From [Clostridium] citroniae WAL-17108 (lineage in GTDB: Bacteria > Bacillota > Clostridia > Lachnospirales > Lachnospiraceae): a stretch of DNA of 64,000 bases. A program made the position numbers and the translations under genes. Below the pieces are notes generated by a model. That model was not told the DNA's origin. It saw nothing but the letters and a program-made list of their open reading frames with translations, and searched no databases. Shown in pieces: positions 25,776 to 34,695 of this stretch. The DNA lies in contig NZ_JH376420.1 of assembly GCF_000233455.1 (NCBI RefSeq), positions 1,849,981 through 1,913,980 of the forward strand, written 5' to 3'. Position 1 is the stretch's first letter. Each line of letters starts with the position of its first letter.

Positions 25776-25985
25776 AAAAGAACCTCCTGTCATCTTCATT
25801 TCCCTGAACCTGAGATCCAGGAATCCCGGGTCCAGTGTATCAAACTTCCATTCCCGGTCCCTGATTTCGCCGCACAGTTCCCGTACCAGGACCAGGGCTG
25901 CCGCCTCCTGCTCAATCTCCTTGACCCTCTGGTCCTTAGAATAAAGAATTCTGCCCGCAGGATTCTCCGCCTGCGGCGGGCCGCT
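25776..25985 (-). other. Open in-frame extension upstream of the small membrane protein
   Basis: The frame of the membrane protein stays open back to a TGA at 25986-25988, giving 70 extra codons that include KDQRVKEIEQEAAALVLV and DREWKFDTLDPGFLDL. These look like real protein, not random translation, but no ATG, GTG or TTG with a ribosome site is seen in the far part. It may be the remnant of a gene for a longer protein or of a neighbour fused by deletion. A GC hairpin CCGCAGG/CCTGCGG (25955-25961, 25970-25976) lies inside. No other gene is seen in 25986-26072. Confidence 0.35.
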
Positions 25986-26072
25986 TCAGCGGCATCTTCC
26001 CTTCCGCCGCAGTGCGACCCCCGGAGAACGTTTTTGGTATCACCGGGGATCCCAGATGAATTTCTTATGATA

Positions 26073-26112
26073 TAAAAAAGAGGGACAGCCCGTTTCCGGC
26101 CATTGTCCCTCC
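26073..26112 (-). terminator. Terminator after the fur-like gene
   Basis: Stem GAGGGACA (26080-26087) with TGTCCCTC (26104-26111), followed on the minus strand by TTTTTTAT. It closes the feoA-feoB-fur-like unit. Confidence 0.85.
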
Positions 26113-26127
26113 TGCCATATTCCTTTT

Positions 26128-26397
26128 CTAAGCTCCCAGCTGACCGCTCTCCGGTTCCCTTGCGGGAAGGCAGTAGCGGTAACTCCTGGTGAGCACACCG
26201 ATTTCCTCCAGAGTCCCTACCATCCGGTACACGGTTGCCAGTCCGATGGATGGGTCCTTCTTGATCGCTTCATAGTATATCTCCTTGCAGCAGTTCCATG
26301 TACCATCCAGAATAATTTCCAGAAGTATCTCCCGCTGTTTCGTTACCCGTCTGCCGCTTTTCTGAAGTTCATGGATGACCTGTTCCTTCTGCCACAT
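26128..26397 (-). CDS. Truncated Fur-family protein (DNA-binding domain only)
   Basis: 89 aa, against about 140 for a full Fur. It contains the winged-helix domain: GRRVTKQREILLEIIL and KDPSIGLATVYRMVGTLEEIGVL, the latter being the recognition helix and wing. The C-terminal dimerisation and metal-binding domain is absent; the protein stops after CLPAREPESGQLGA. It lies about 85 bases downstream of feoB on the same strand. Short Fur-like proteins may form inactive heterodimers or bind DNA weakly; it may also be a gene remnant. The missing part is not found in other frames downstream. Confidence 0.8.
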   Translation of the reverse strand: MWQKEQVIHELQKSGRRVTKQREILLEIILDGTWNCCKEIYYEAIKKDPSIGLATVYRMVGTLEEIGVLTRSYRYCLPAREPESGQLGA

Positions 26398-26481
26398 ATA
26401 AGAATTACCTCCTTCTGAATTCTGCCGGTTCCGGGCCCCGGAGCATATGCCCGGGACATACCCGGGGTCCGGTCCCGGCTG

Positions 26482-28686
26482 TCAGGCATTTGCACCTGCG
26501 TTAACAATTAACATCTTGCTTTCCCTGTGAGGACGGACCAGCAGATATATGAATAATACCAGCATTGCCAGTGCCGCCGCTGTTCCGATCCCAAAGTCAC
26601 CCGTGGTAATGAATGTACCCAGCTGGTAGATACACAGGGATGAAACATATGCCAGACCGGTTTGATAACCAATTGCAAACCAGGTCCATTTTGGATTGTT
26701 CATCTCTCGTTTGATGGCTCCCATTGCCGCAAAGCAGGGAGCGCATAAAAGGTTAAACACCAGGAACGAGTAGGCGCTCACTGTTGTAAAGCTGCCGGCC
26801 AGTGTACTCCATATCTCAGCCCCGTCCTCGGACACCTCGGCAAACCCGTAAAGGATCCCCAGGGTCCCCACCACATTTTCCTTTGCCACAAGGCCTGTGA
26901 TGGCTGCCACTGCCGCCTGCCAGTTCCCCCATCCCAGAGGCGTGAAAATCCAGGCAATGGCGCTTCCGATATTAGCCAGAAATCCCTGGGATAGGTCCTC
27001 CGCCATCCCAAACCGTCCCTCCACAATGCCGAAGCTGGACGTGAACCAGATAAACATGGTGGATAAAAGAATAACCGTACCGGCTTTTTTGATAAAGGAC
27101 CACCCCCGTTCCCACATGCTTCTGAGCACATTGGAAACCGTGGGCAGATGGTAGGCCGGAAGTTCCATGACAAATGGGGCCGGGTCCCCTGCGAACATTC
27201 TTGTCTTTTTCAGGATAATACCGGTACAGATGACGGCCGCAATCCCCACAAAATACGCGCTTGGCGCCACCCAGGAAGCGCCGCCAAACAATGCGCCTGC
27301 AAACAGCGCGATGATGGGAAGCTTTGCGCCGCACGGGATGAACGTGGTGGTCATGATGGTCATCTTCCTGTCCCTGTCATTTTCAATGGTGCGGCTTGCC
27401 ATAATGCCCGGCACACCGCATCCCGTGCCGATAAGCATGGGGATAAAGGACTTACCGGAAAGACCGAACTTCCGGAAAATACGGTCCATGATAAAGGCGA
27501 CCCTGGCCATGTATCCGCAGGATTCCAGGAATGCCAAAAAGATAAAGAGCACCAGCATCTGGGGCACAAATCCCAGCACAGCGCCAACGCCTGCCACAAT
27601 CCCGTCCAGTATCAGGCTGGAAAGCCAGGGAGCGCAGCCCACTGTCTCCAGGAAATTCCCCACCACCACCGGTATGCCGGGCACTTCCAGACCAAACAGC
27701 GCGAATCCTTCTCCAAACACCCCGTCATTGGCCCAGTCCGTGGCCCAGGTTCCAACCGTGGTAACCGACACGTAGTAGACAAGCCACATCACCGCAGCAA
27801 AGATGGGAAGAGCCAGCCAGCGGTTGGTCACAATGTGGTCGATCCGGTCGGAAACACTTAGTTCCCGTCCTCTTTTTGTACTGTGACATTGTCCGATCAT
27901 GGACGCGATATACGTATAGCGCTCATTGGTCATGATACTCTGTGCATCATCATCCATGGCGTCCTCAGCCCGTTTGATAATGGCCTCCACATTGGGTACC
28001 CGGTGCATCTGGACAGCGATCTTCTCATCCCTCTCAAACAGCTTCACCGCATAGAAACGTTTCTGGTTTTCCGGAATCTCATCATCCAGGTAACGCTCAA
28101 TCTCCTCCAGCACGGCTTCCATATCCTCGCTGAAGCGGCGGACCGGCATAAAGGGGATTCCTGCACCTGAAAATACTTCCTCCGGTTCAGGTTCCCCTGA
28201 CTTGGCAATCTCCACTACCTTTGCCGCGGCCCTGGACACACCTGCGCCTTTCAGGGCTGAAATCTCCACAACCGGACATCCCAGGTTCCGTTCCAGGGCT
28301 TTCACATCAATGGTATCGCCCTTCTTTTCCAGGATATCCATCATATTCACAGCTATGACCATTCCGATCCCCAGCTCGATCAGCTGGGTGGAAAGGTACA
28401 GGTTTCGCTCCAGGTTGGTCCCGTCCACAATGTTCAGTATGGCGTCCGGCCGTTCATTGATCAGGTAATTCCGTGCCACCACTTCCTCCAGGGTGTAGGG
28501 TGACAGGGAATAGATTCCCGGAAGGTCTACAATGGTCACATCTTTGTTTCCCTTTAACCTTCCCTCCTTTTTCTCCACCGTAACTCCGGGCCAGTTTCCC
28601 ACAAACTGGTTGGAACCCGTCAAGGCGTTAAACAGTGTGGTCTTTCCGCAGTTGGGGTTGCCGGCCAGCGCTATCTTTATCGACAT
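26482..28686 (-). CDS. feoB: Ferrous iron transporter B
   Basis: GTP-gated Fe(II) importer of the cytoplasmic membrane, about 734 aa. ATG 28686 (MSIKIALAGNPNCGKTT) is preferred, since AAGGAG lies at the right distance and G1 then falls at residues 9-16; upstream Mets lack one. G motifs: GNPNCGKT, DLPG (G3), NMMD (G4) and SALKG (G5). A helical GDI-like region follows, then the FeoB membrane core with about eight segments, including the conserved gate Cys motifs GTGCGVPG and IPCGAKLPI. Lies 84 bases after the feoA stop, with a TTAG palindrome in the gap. Confidence 0.96.
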   Translation of the reverse strand: MSIKIALAGNPNCGKTTLFNALTGSNQFVGNWPGVTVEKKEGRLKGNKDVTIVDLPGIYSLSPYTLEEVVARNYLINERPDAILNIVDGTNLERNLYLSTQLIELGIGMVIAVNMMDILEKKGDTIDVKALERNLGCPVVEISALKGAGVSRAAAKVVEIAKSGEPEPEEVFSGAGIPFMPVRRFSEDMEAVLEEIERYLDDEIPENQKRFYAVKLFERDEKIAVQMHRVPNVEAIIKRAEDAMDDDAQSIMTNERYTYIASMIGQCHSTKRGRELSVSDRIDHIVTNRWLALPIFAAVMWLVYYVSVTTVGTWATDWANDGVFGEGFALFGLEVPGIPVVVGNFLETVGCAPWLSSLILDGIVAGVGAVLGFVPQMLVLFIFLAFLESCGYMARVAFIMDRIFRKFGLSGKSFIPMLIGTGCGVPGIMASRTIENDRDRKMTIMTTTFIPCGAKLPIIALFAGALFGGASWVAPSAYFVGIAAVICTGIILKKTRMFAGDPAPFVMELPAYHLPTVSNVLRSMWERGWSFIKKAGTVILLSTMFIWFTSSFGIVEGRFGMAEDLSQGFLANIGSAIAWIFTPLGWGNWQAAVAAITGLVAKENVVGTLGILYGFAEVSEDGAEIWSTLAGSFTTVSAYSFLVFNLLCAPCFAAMGAIKREMNNPKWTWFAIGYQTGLAYVSSLCIYQLGTFITTGDFGIGTAAALAMLVLFIYLLVRPHRESKMLIVNAGANA

Positions 28687-28712
28687 TTCCATACTCTCCT
28701 TCGGACTATGTA

Positions 28713-28726
28713 TTAGTTTCAACTAA
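28713..28726. promoter_or_regulatory. TTAG palindrome (site 1) between feoA and feoB
   Basis: TTAGTTTCAACTAA, a 6-2-6 inverted repeat in the 84-base gap between feoA and feoB. It shares the TTAG-N6-CTAA pattern with 29154-29167, 29181-29194 and 42785-42798. Confidence 0.6.
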
Positions 28727-28770
28727 CTCATATGTAATAAAAAATGTTCTTTCATATGTACCGCGCGGAT

Positions 28771-28983
28771 CTAAACCATGATCTTATTGGCCATCTCCTT
28801 ACTGATCGCAACCCGGGATTCCTTGATTCCCACGATCACATTGCCGTTGTTTACAGATATCACTGTAATGTGGGTACCGGGTACAAATCCCATGGACTCC
28901 AGATGACGCTTTACTTCCTCTTTGCCGCCAATCCGTATGATCGATACGACCTCGCCAACACTGGCCATTGTTAAAGGCATCAT
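28771..28983 (-). CDS. feoA: Ferrous iron transport protein A
   Basis: SH3-like accessory protein, 70 aa, needed for FeoB function. ATG 28983 (MMPLTMASVGEVVSIIRIGG) follows AAGGAGTGATC; a second ATG follows at once. The family pattern LxxxxxGxxxxVxxIxGG ... HLESMGFVPGTHITV ... NGNVIVGIKESRVAISKEMANKI is complete. First gene of the feo operon. Confidence 0.93.
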   Translation of the reverse strand: MMPLTMASVGEVVSIIRIGGKEEVKRHLESMGFVPGTHITVISVNNGNVIVGIKESRVAISKEMANKIMV

Positions 28984-29153
28984 GATCACTCCTTTGCTCA
29001 GTAAGTTCATCCCTACCTCCGGCAGACTGCTTAAGGCGCGCGTATGCAGTATGTCATGCTAAGCATGACGTGCGCCGGGCACACATACGCCGGGGCGTAC
29101 CTGAAGCTAACCATATAAACGAACATATATGCTAAAATATGCAGCAGGAGAAA

Positions 29154-29167
29154 TTAGGTTCTCCTAA
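29154..29167. promoter_or_regulatory. TTAG palindrome (site 2) at the feoA transcription start
   Basis: TTAGGTTCTCCTAA, a 5-4-5 inverted repeat just downstream of the predicted feoA start of transcription. The TTAGG/CCTAA arms recall DtxR/IdeR-type iron boxes. Confidence 0.6.
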
Positions 29168-29177
29168 CTGCATATAT

Positions 29178-29206
29178 AGATTAGCATCTGCTAACTGAAT
29201 TGTCAA
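29178..29206 (-). promoter_or_regulatory. feoA promoter overlapped by TTAG palindrome (site 3)
   Basis: On the minus strand TTGACA (29206-29201), 17 bases, TAATCT (29183-29178). The palindrome TTAGCATCTGCTAA (29181-29194) covers the spacer and the -10 box, the usual arrangement for a repressor that blocks RNA polymerase, here presumably when iron is abundant. Confidence 0.65.
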
Positions 29207-29222
29207 GAAATTTTTTCAGTTT

Positions 29223-31430
29223 CTAATCCAGCTTGATCCCTGACAATGCCTGGGCAAATGCATTATTAACCGGTTCTTTGGCCTCTTTATTCTGCTGGTT
29301 CAAATAGTTTGCCACATCCCGTTTGGACACACCTGCCCCTTCCTTTTTTCTCCTGTCCTGGAAGGCGGAAAGCTTTTCCTTGTGCCCGCATCTGCACACA
29401 AAAATCTGTCCCTCCCCCTTGCCTCTTAATTCCATCTTCTTATGGCATACCGGGCAGCGTGCATTGGAGGTGCGGGAGATCGTTTCCCTGTGGCCGCACT
29501 CCCGGTCCTGGCACACCAGCATCTCACTGTTCTTTCCTTTTACGGCCAGCATCCGCTTTCCGCACACCGGACATTTTGTGTTGGTCAGATTATCGTGGCG
29601 GAAGCTGCCCTCCCCTGCCCTGATCTGGCCGATCAGCGCCTGGGAATAGACACGGATATCAGACATAAAGGCCCCGCGCTTCAGATTCCCTTTGGCAATC
29701 CTTGACAGCTTCATCTCCCAGTCGGCGGTAAGCTCCGGCTTTTTCAGATCCTCGGGCACCAACTCCAGCAGCTGCTTGGCCTTGGATGTGAGATAAATGT
29801 CCTTTCCCCTCTTTTCAAGGAGAAAACTGGAAAACAATTTTTCAATAATATCCGCCCTGGTGGCAACGGTTCCCAATCCCCCAGTCTCCCCCAGTGTCTT
29901 TGCCATGGCCTTGTCCCTGGACTCCATGTAGGCCACCGGATTCTCCATTGCCGAGAGCAGAGTGGCCTCGTTAAACGGTGCCGGAGGTTTTGTCTTTCCC
30001 TCTGTCATGGACAGGGAAAGGACCGCGACCCTGTCCCCCTTTTTCAGGTCGGGAAGCTGCTGTTCCTTTACCGGCACCCCTTCCGCCGTCTCCTCATCAT
30101 CCTGGGACTCCCCCTCGGCCCCATTGTCATAGGCCGCCTTCCAGCCCTGCTCCTTCACAATCTTACCCCTGGCAATAAAACTCTCCCCGCCAATCTGCAC
30201 ACTCACACTGGTCTGCTCATACTCAAAGGGCGGATACATCACTGCCAGGAACCTGCGCACCACCAGATCATAAATACGGCGCTCATCAATGGTCATGTGG
30301 TCCAGCTGTACAAACTGTTCCGTGGGAATGATGGCATGGTGGTCAGATACCTTTGAGTTGTCCACAAAAAAGGGCTTGGCCGGCAAAGCCTGCATGGCAA
30401 GCCTGCCTGCAAGGGCGCGGTATGGTCCTACGGCGCAGGCCTTAAGCCGTTCCTTCAGCGTAGGGATGATATCGCTGCTCAGGTACCTGGAATCCGTTCT
30501 GGGATAAGTCAGCACCTTATGGTTCTCATACAGGCGCTGCATGATATTTAATGTCTCCTTGGCGGAATAATCGAACCGTCTGTTGGCATCCCGCTGAAGC
30601 TCCGTCAGGTCGTAGAGCAGGGGGGCAAATGTCTTTTTCGGGGTTCGCTTCACCTGGGACACCACTCCCGTCTCCCCTTTCAGGTTCTCCAAAATGTTTT
30701 GGGCCAGGTCCCTGTCAAAAGTACAGAAGCTTCCCGATGCCTGGTTCTGCCATGTGAGGGTCAGCCCATCCCCCTTTGCCTGCAGGCCGTAGAAGGGTTT
30801 GGGCACAAAGCTGCGGATATCCGCCTCCCGCTTTGCGATCATGGCCAGGGTAGGGGTCTGGACACGCCCGCAGGAAAGCTGGGCGTTGTACTTGCAGGTC
30901 AATGCCCTGGTGGCGTTGATACCCACCATCCAGTCCGCCTCGGCCCTGCACATGGCCGCATCATAGAGGCTGTCATACTCCTTCCCGTCCTTCAGGTTGG
31001 CGAATCCCTCCCTGATGGCCTTGTCCGTGACAGATGAGATCCACAGCCGCTTTATGGGCTTATTGCTGCCCGCTTTTTTCAGGATCAGCCGGGCAACCAG
31101 TTCCCCCTCCCTCCCTGCGTCTGTGGCAATGATGATGAGCCCCACATCCTTTCTGTGGATCTGGGTTTTCACCGCATGGTACTGCTTGGCGGTCTGCCCG
31201 ATCACCTCCAGCTTAAACACATCCGGAAGCATGGGCAGGTCCTCCATCTTCCACTCCTTATATTTTTTGTCATAATCCTCCGGATCCGCCAGGGTGACCA
31301 GATGGCCCAGTCCCCATGTGACGATATAGCGGTCCCCCTCAATAGCTCCGTTCTGGTTCTTACCGCATTTCAATACCCGGGCAATATCCCGGGCAACGGA
31401 TGGTTTTTCCGCGATTACAAGTGATTTCAT
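29223..31430 (-). CDS. topB: DNA topoisomerase III
   Basis: Type IA topoisomerase that relaxes negative supercoils and decatenates DNA, 735 aa. The N-terminal Toprim domain has the acidic motif ATDAGREGE (about 102-110); the active-site Tyr is 309 in LTYPRTDSRY. HAIIPT and GLGTVATRADIIEKL are further family motifs. The C-terminus carries two zinc-ribbon modules (CPVCGKRM ... CQDRECGH and CPVCHKKM ... CRCGH). ATG 31430 begins MKSLVIAEKPSVARDIA, the invariant start of the family. No plasmid or conjugation genes are nearby, so this is probably the chromosomal copy. Confidence 0.96.
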   Translation of the reverse strand: MKSLVIAEKPSVARDIARVLKCGKNQNGAIEGDRYIVTWGLGHLVTLADPEDYDKKYKEWKMEDLPMLPDVFKLEVIGQTAKQYHAVKTQIHRKDVGLIIIATDAGREGELVARLILKKAGSNKPIKRLWISSVTDKAIREGFANLKDGKEYDSLYDAAMCRAEADWMVGINATRALTCKYNAQLSCGRVQTPTLAMIAKREADIRSFVPKPFYGLQAKGDGLTLTWQNQASGSFCTFDRDLAQNILENLKGETGVVSQVKRTPKKTFAPLLYDLTELQRDANRRFDYSAKETLNIMQRLYENHKVLTYPRTDSRYLSSDIIPTLKERLKACAVGPYRALAGRLAMQALPAKPFFVDNSKVSDHHAIIPTEQFVQLDHMTIDERRIYDLVVRRFLAVMYPPFEYEQTSVSVQIGGESFIARGKIVKEQGWKAAYDNGAEGESQDDEETAEGVPVKEQQLPDLKKGDRVAVLSLSMTEGKTKPPAPFNEATLLSAMENPVAYMESRDKAMAKTLGETGGLGTVATRADIIEKLFSSFLLEKRGKDIYLTSKAKQLLELVPEDLKKPELTADWEMKLSRIAKGNLKRGAFMSDIRVYSQALIGQIRAGEGSFRHDNLTNTKCPVCGKRMLAVKGKNSEMLVCQDRECGHRETISRTSNARCPVCHKKMELRGKGEGQIFVCRCGHKEKLSAFQDRRKKEGAGVSKRDVANYLNQQNKEAKEPVNNAFAQALSGIKLD

Positions 31431-31501
31431 CTTTCCTGACTCCTATACTTCTATTTTTGATCTATGTTTCAGCCGCCCCATCCTCTTTCCCCTTTTAATG
31501 C

Positions 31502-32272
31502 TCATCCCTTTCTTCTGGCGCCTATGATACTGGTGATTCTTTCCCTTGTATCCCAAAGCTTTTGCTTTACTTCCTCCAGACGCTCGTCCTGCATCCTGGC
31601 AAGGGGAGCGGAGATGCTGATCCCATAATTGTACATCCCCCTGTAGTCCGGCACACTGACGCCCACGCAGAACAGTCCTGCTTCCCGCTCTTCCCTGTCA
31701 TAGGCAAACCCTGTTTTCCTGGTATCCTTAAGTTCGCTCAGAAGCCGGTCCAGGTCGCAGATGGTATGGGCCGTGTACTGCACAATATGGCTGTCCTGCC
31801 ATACTGCCTTTACTTCCTCCTCAGACAGTTCCGCCAGTATGGCCTTGCCCACCGCTGTTCCGGCCAGCGGAAATTCCAGGCCCACATGGGAACCGGTGGC
31901 AAACATGTTGGCCGTGGGTGTAATCTTATCAATGTACCTGATGTTGGTTCCCGCCCGCTCCACAAAGTGTACGGTCTCCCTGCACTCCTCCGACAATGCG
32001 GCCAGATATGGATGGGCCAGCTTTACCGCGCTGTTGCGCTCCTGGATACAGTTGCCCACTGCCAGCATTTTGTAGGTGAGAAGGTATCTCCCGGTCTCAG
32101 CTTCCTGGTCTGCATACCCCATATCCACCAGGGTACCCAGCACCCGGTGCACCACAGTGGAATGAAGGCCTGTCTCATGGCCGATCTCCCGCACCCCCAT
32201 GGCACCCTTTTCCGCCAAAAGCTCTATTACCTGAAATGTCCGCTCAACGGACTGTATTGTTTCCCTTGCCAT
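31502..32272 (-). CDS. IclR-family transcriptional regulator
   Basis: DNA-binding regulator. Start placed at ATG 32272 (MARETIQSVERTFQVIELL), where the winged-helix domain begins (256 aa); the open frame reaches 32377, but the extra residues look non-native. The ribosome site (GGAG, 11 bases away) is weak, so the start is uncertain. The helix-turn-helix is GVREIGHETGLHSTVVHRVLGTL; the effector-binding domain has the usual FVERAGTNIRYIDKI and GTAVGKAILAEL motifs. It lies just downstream of two dehydrogenase genes but beyond a terminator, and probably regulates them through the palindrome at 34696-34708. Confidence 0.88.
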   Translation of the reverse strand: MARETIQSVERTFQVIELLAEKGAMGVREIGHETGLHSTVVHRVLGTLVDMGYADQEAETGRYLLTYKMLAVGNCIQERNSAVKLAHPYLAALSEECRETVHFVERAGTNIRYIDKITPTANMFATGSHVGLEFPLAGTAVGKAILAELSEEEVKAVWQDSHIVQYTAHTICDLDRLLSELKDTRKTGFAYDREEREAGLFCVGVSVPDYRGMYNYGISISAPLARMQDERLEEVKQKLWDTRERITSIIGARRKG

Positions 32273-32368
32273 ATTCTGTCCCGCTCCGTATTCTGTCCCG
32301 GCCCTGCCTGGGCGGCCCGGTATTTGATATTCATTCAGTATCATAACACAGTTCCGATTCCGGTGCAA

Positions 32369-32379
32369 TTCAAACACGC
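32369..32379. repeat. Short dispersed repeat TTCAAACACGC (copy 3)
   Basis: Third exact copy of the 11-mer seen at 11349-11359 and 15581-15591, adjoining the terminator at 32385-32418. Confidence 0.4.
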
Positions 32380-32384
32380 TCCGT

Positions 32385-32418
32385 TAAAAAAGGGCACCGC
32401 TGGCGCGGCACCCTTTTT
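32385..32418. terminator. Terminator between dehydrogenase operon and iclR
   Basis: AAAAAGGG pairs with CCCTTTTT, and CCGC with GCGG inside, around a small loop with a 2x2 internal mismatch. Reads as a terminator on the minus strand downstream of the 2-hydroxyacid dehydrogenase (and could act on either strand). Confidence 0.7.
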
Positions 32419-32530
32419 GATGCGGCCCATGCACGGGCCATTTTGTTTTGTTTTATTATACTATGGACCGGTGTACCGCAGCATGCTGCATTGCAGACTG
32501 CAGCATTGCGGTCTGGTGTCCCGCGGCATG

Positions 32531-33484
32531 CTACAGATGATTCACCGGATACATCACAGGCTCTCCCTTTGCAAAGCGAACTGCTTCCTCTGCGATCTTG
32601 CGCTTTAATTCCAGGGCTGATTCCTGGGAATACCATGCCATGTGAGGACTGCACAGGAAATTATCAAACTCAAACAGGGCGGCTCCCACTTCCATGGGTT
32701 CCTCTGAAACCACGTCCAGGGCAGCCCCTGCGATCATCTTTTCCTGAAGGGCGGTCAACAGGTCCCCCTCGTTGACGATCCCTCCCCTGGCTGTGTTGAC
32801 CAGGTATGCCGTGGGCTTCATTTTCTTAAACGCCTCCATGTTGATCATGTTCATGGTCTCAGGAAGCAGGGGGCAGTGAACGGAGATCATGTCCGATTCC
32901 TTAAGCAGGGTATCCAGTGTCACGATCTCCACTCCCTCATGGACGCTTCCCTCCTCGTATACGGGATCACATGCGATCCGCCTGCAGTCAAAGCCCATCA
33001 TCCTCTTTGCAAAGGTGCGGCCGATCCTTCCAAAGCCCACAATCCCCACGGTAGACCCGGGGATCCTGTGCACCGGAATAGCCTCCGTATAATTCCAGGT
33101 CTTGTGCTTGGTGCAGTCATTCATCTCGCAGATCTTGCGCGCCAGGCCCAGCATCATACCCATGGCCTGGTCGGCCACTTCGTTCATGCCGTAGTCAGGC
33201 ACATTACATACCTGCACACCCAGCTGGGTCGCCGCCTCCAGGTCAATGGTATTCACTCCGACACCGTATCTGAGGATCAGCTTCAGTTCCGGCCTTAAGG
33301 CCTCCATCACCCGGCGGCTGAAGGGACCATACTGGGTCATCATGATCTCCCCGCCCTTGGCCTGTTCGATCAGGTCATCCTCTGTCTTACACGCAAGATG
33401 AGTATAGGTCATTCCGGCTTTGCCGAACACTTCCTCCTCCTGGATCATATTGTCGTGATCACAATCGGTTACAATGATCTTCAT
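32531..33484 (-). CDS. D-isomer-specific 2-hydroxyacid dehydrogenase
   Basis: NAD-dependent oxidoreductase, 317 aa, phosphoglycerate-dehydrogenase-like. The nucleotide motif GFGRIGR follows a TVGIVG strand; catalytic Arg in NTARGGIV, Glu in VVSEEPM and His in CSPHMAWYS are all present. The substrate-side sequence LRYGVGVNTIDLEAA is typical of the clostridial C-terminal-binding-protein-like branch. ATG 33484 follows AGGAGGAAAGACC, 25 bases after the upstream dehydrogenase. Probably reduces or oxidises a sugar-derived 2-keto/2-hydroxyacid; the substrate is not evident. Confidence 0.9.
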   Translation of the reverse strand: MKIIVTDCDHDNMIQEEEVFGKAGMTYTHLACKTEDDLIEQAKGGEIMMTQYGPFSRRVMEALRPELKLILRYGVGVNTIDLEAATQLGVQVCNVPDYGMNEVADQAMGMMLGLARKICEMNDCTKHKTWNYTEAIPVHRIPGSTVGIVGFGRIGRTFAKRMMGFDCRRIACDPVYEEGSVHEGVEIVTLDTLLKESDMISVHCPLLPETMNMINMEAFKKMKPTAYLVNTARGGIVNEGDLLTALQEKMIAGAALDVVSEEPMEVGAALFEFDNFLCSPHMAWYSQESALELKRKIAEEAVRFAKGEPVMYPVNHL

Positions 33485-33509
33485 GGTCTTTCCTCCTAGT
33501 TATGAATCC

Positions 33510-34529
33510 TTATCTGCAGTCAACCAAAACCTTCACTGTCATCTCTGAAGGATCTTTGATCAGATCAAATACCTTCTCAGACTCTGCCAGCGGAACTATG
33601 TGTGTAACGATCTTCTCCAGCTCAGGAGCGATCTCCTTTGCGTACTCCACGGCCTGGCCGAACTCACGCAGTGTGTAAACACGGCTTCCCACCAGGGTCT
33701 GCTCCTTGAAGTTCACATCCTGCAGATTAACTGCATGGGGAACCTTATGTACACCGGTGAGACAGATCATGCCGCCAATGCGGCAGAGCTTTGTGACCTC
33801 CAGGGCTGACGGTTCGGAACCGCTGCACTCGAACACCACATCCACGCCCACATGGTCTGTGGCCTTATTCACATAATCGACCATGCTCTCGTTCTTTACA
33901 TTCACTGTCTCAAAACCAAATTCCCTGCACATGGCCAGCCTTGCCTCATCCACATCGGAGATAATGATCCTGGAAGCGCCTGCGTGCTTTAACACGATAC
34001 CTGTCAGAATGCCGATGGGGCCTGCTCCGATGATGGCTGTTGTATCCCTGGTCTGGAAACGCGCCTGGTGCATGGTGCGGACGATCACTGCCAGAGGCTC
34101 GATCACTGCAGCTGCCTTGTCGGAAACTTCATCATCGATCTTAAACAATACATTCTCGTCACAGGTCACGTACTCCGCAATACCCCCGTCAACATCAATG
34201 CCGATCAGCTTTAAGGTCTGGCATACATGGGGAATGCCTGTCTTACATGCAAAACAGTGTCCGCAGGAGAGAAGGGGGTATGGGGATACCCTGTCGCCCA
34301 CCTTAAACCGGCCGCTTCCTCCATTGATGGATTCAATGGTTCCGATAAATTCATGGCCCAGCACCAGGGGAGCCTTTGCCCGGGGATGCTTGCCTGCAAA
34401 AATACCAATATCAGACCCGCAGATACCGCAGTATGATACCCGAATCCTTACCTGCCCTTCCTTTGGCTCCGGTACCGGCATATCACGGACTTCCACTTTC
34501 TCTGGCGCTGCATATACTAATGTCTTCAT
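33510..34529 (-). CDS. Zinc-dependent medium-chain dehydrogenase (sorbitol/threonine DH-like)
   Basis: NAD(P)-dependent alcohol/polyol dehydrogenase, 339 aa. Catalytic zinc ligands are in YCGICGSDIG and GHEFIG; the structural zinc site is the cluster C..CxxC..C at about residues 90-112 (YPLLSCGHCFACKTGIPHVC). The Rossmann motif is GAGPIGILTG. ATG 34529 follows AAGGAGGATTACAGATT. It precedes the 2-hydroxyacid dehydrogenase in one operon; the pair suggests stepwise oxidation of a polyol or sugar acid. Confidence 0.92.
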   Translation of the reverse strand: MKTLVYAAPEKVEVRDMPVPEPKEGQVRIRVSYCGICGSDIGIFAGKHPRAKAPLVLGHEFIGTIESINGGSGRFKVGDRVSPYPLLSCGHCFACKTGIPHVCQTLKLIGIDVDGGIAEYVTCDENVLFKIDDEVSDKAAAVIEPLAVIVRTMHQARFQTRDTTAIIGAGPIGILTGIVLKHAGASRIIISDVDEARLAMCREFGFETVNVKNESMVDYVNKATDHVGVDVVFECSGSEPSALEVTKLCRIGGMICLTGVHKVPHAVNLQDVNFKEQTLVGSRVYTLREFGQAVEYAKEIAPELEKIVTHIVPLAESEKVFDLIKDPSEMTVKVLVDCR

Positions 34530-34572
34530 AATCTGTAATCCTCCTTACTCCGCTGCACATGTTTTTACTTGG

Positions 34573-34637
34573 TTTTCACTTTGGCTTTGCTTTGTTTTCA
34601 CTTTGGCTTTGCTTAATTTTTACTTTGGCCTTTCTTG
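34573..34637. repeat. Short tandem repeat TTTTCACTTTGGCTTTGCTT
   Basis: Two exact 20-base copies (34573-34592 and 34595-34614) and a third degenerate copy at 34618-34637 lie in the leader region of the zinc dehydrogenase gene. The rest of the gap 34530-34858 holds the IclR-type palindrome and the SDR terminator. Confidence 0.6.
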
Positions 34638-34695
34638 GCTTAACTCACACATTTCACACATTCACACTTTACAACCGGCTTTTGTTCCGTTATTC

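Noticed and set aside
31562..32608. Open frame of 348 codons on the plus strand
   Set aside because: Antisense to the IclR gene and running through a terminator; composition is typical of a shadow frame.
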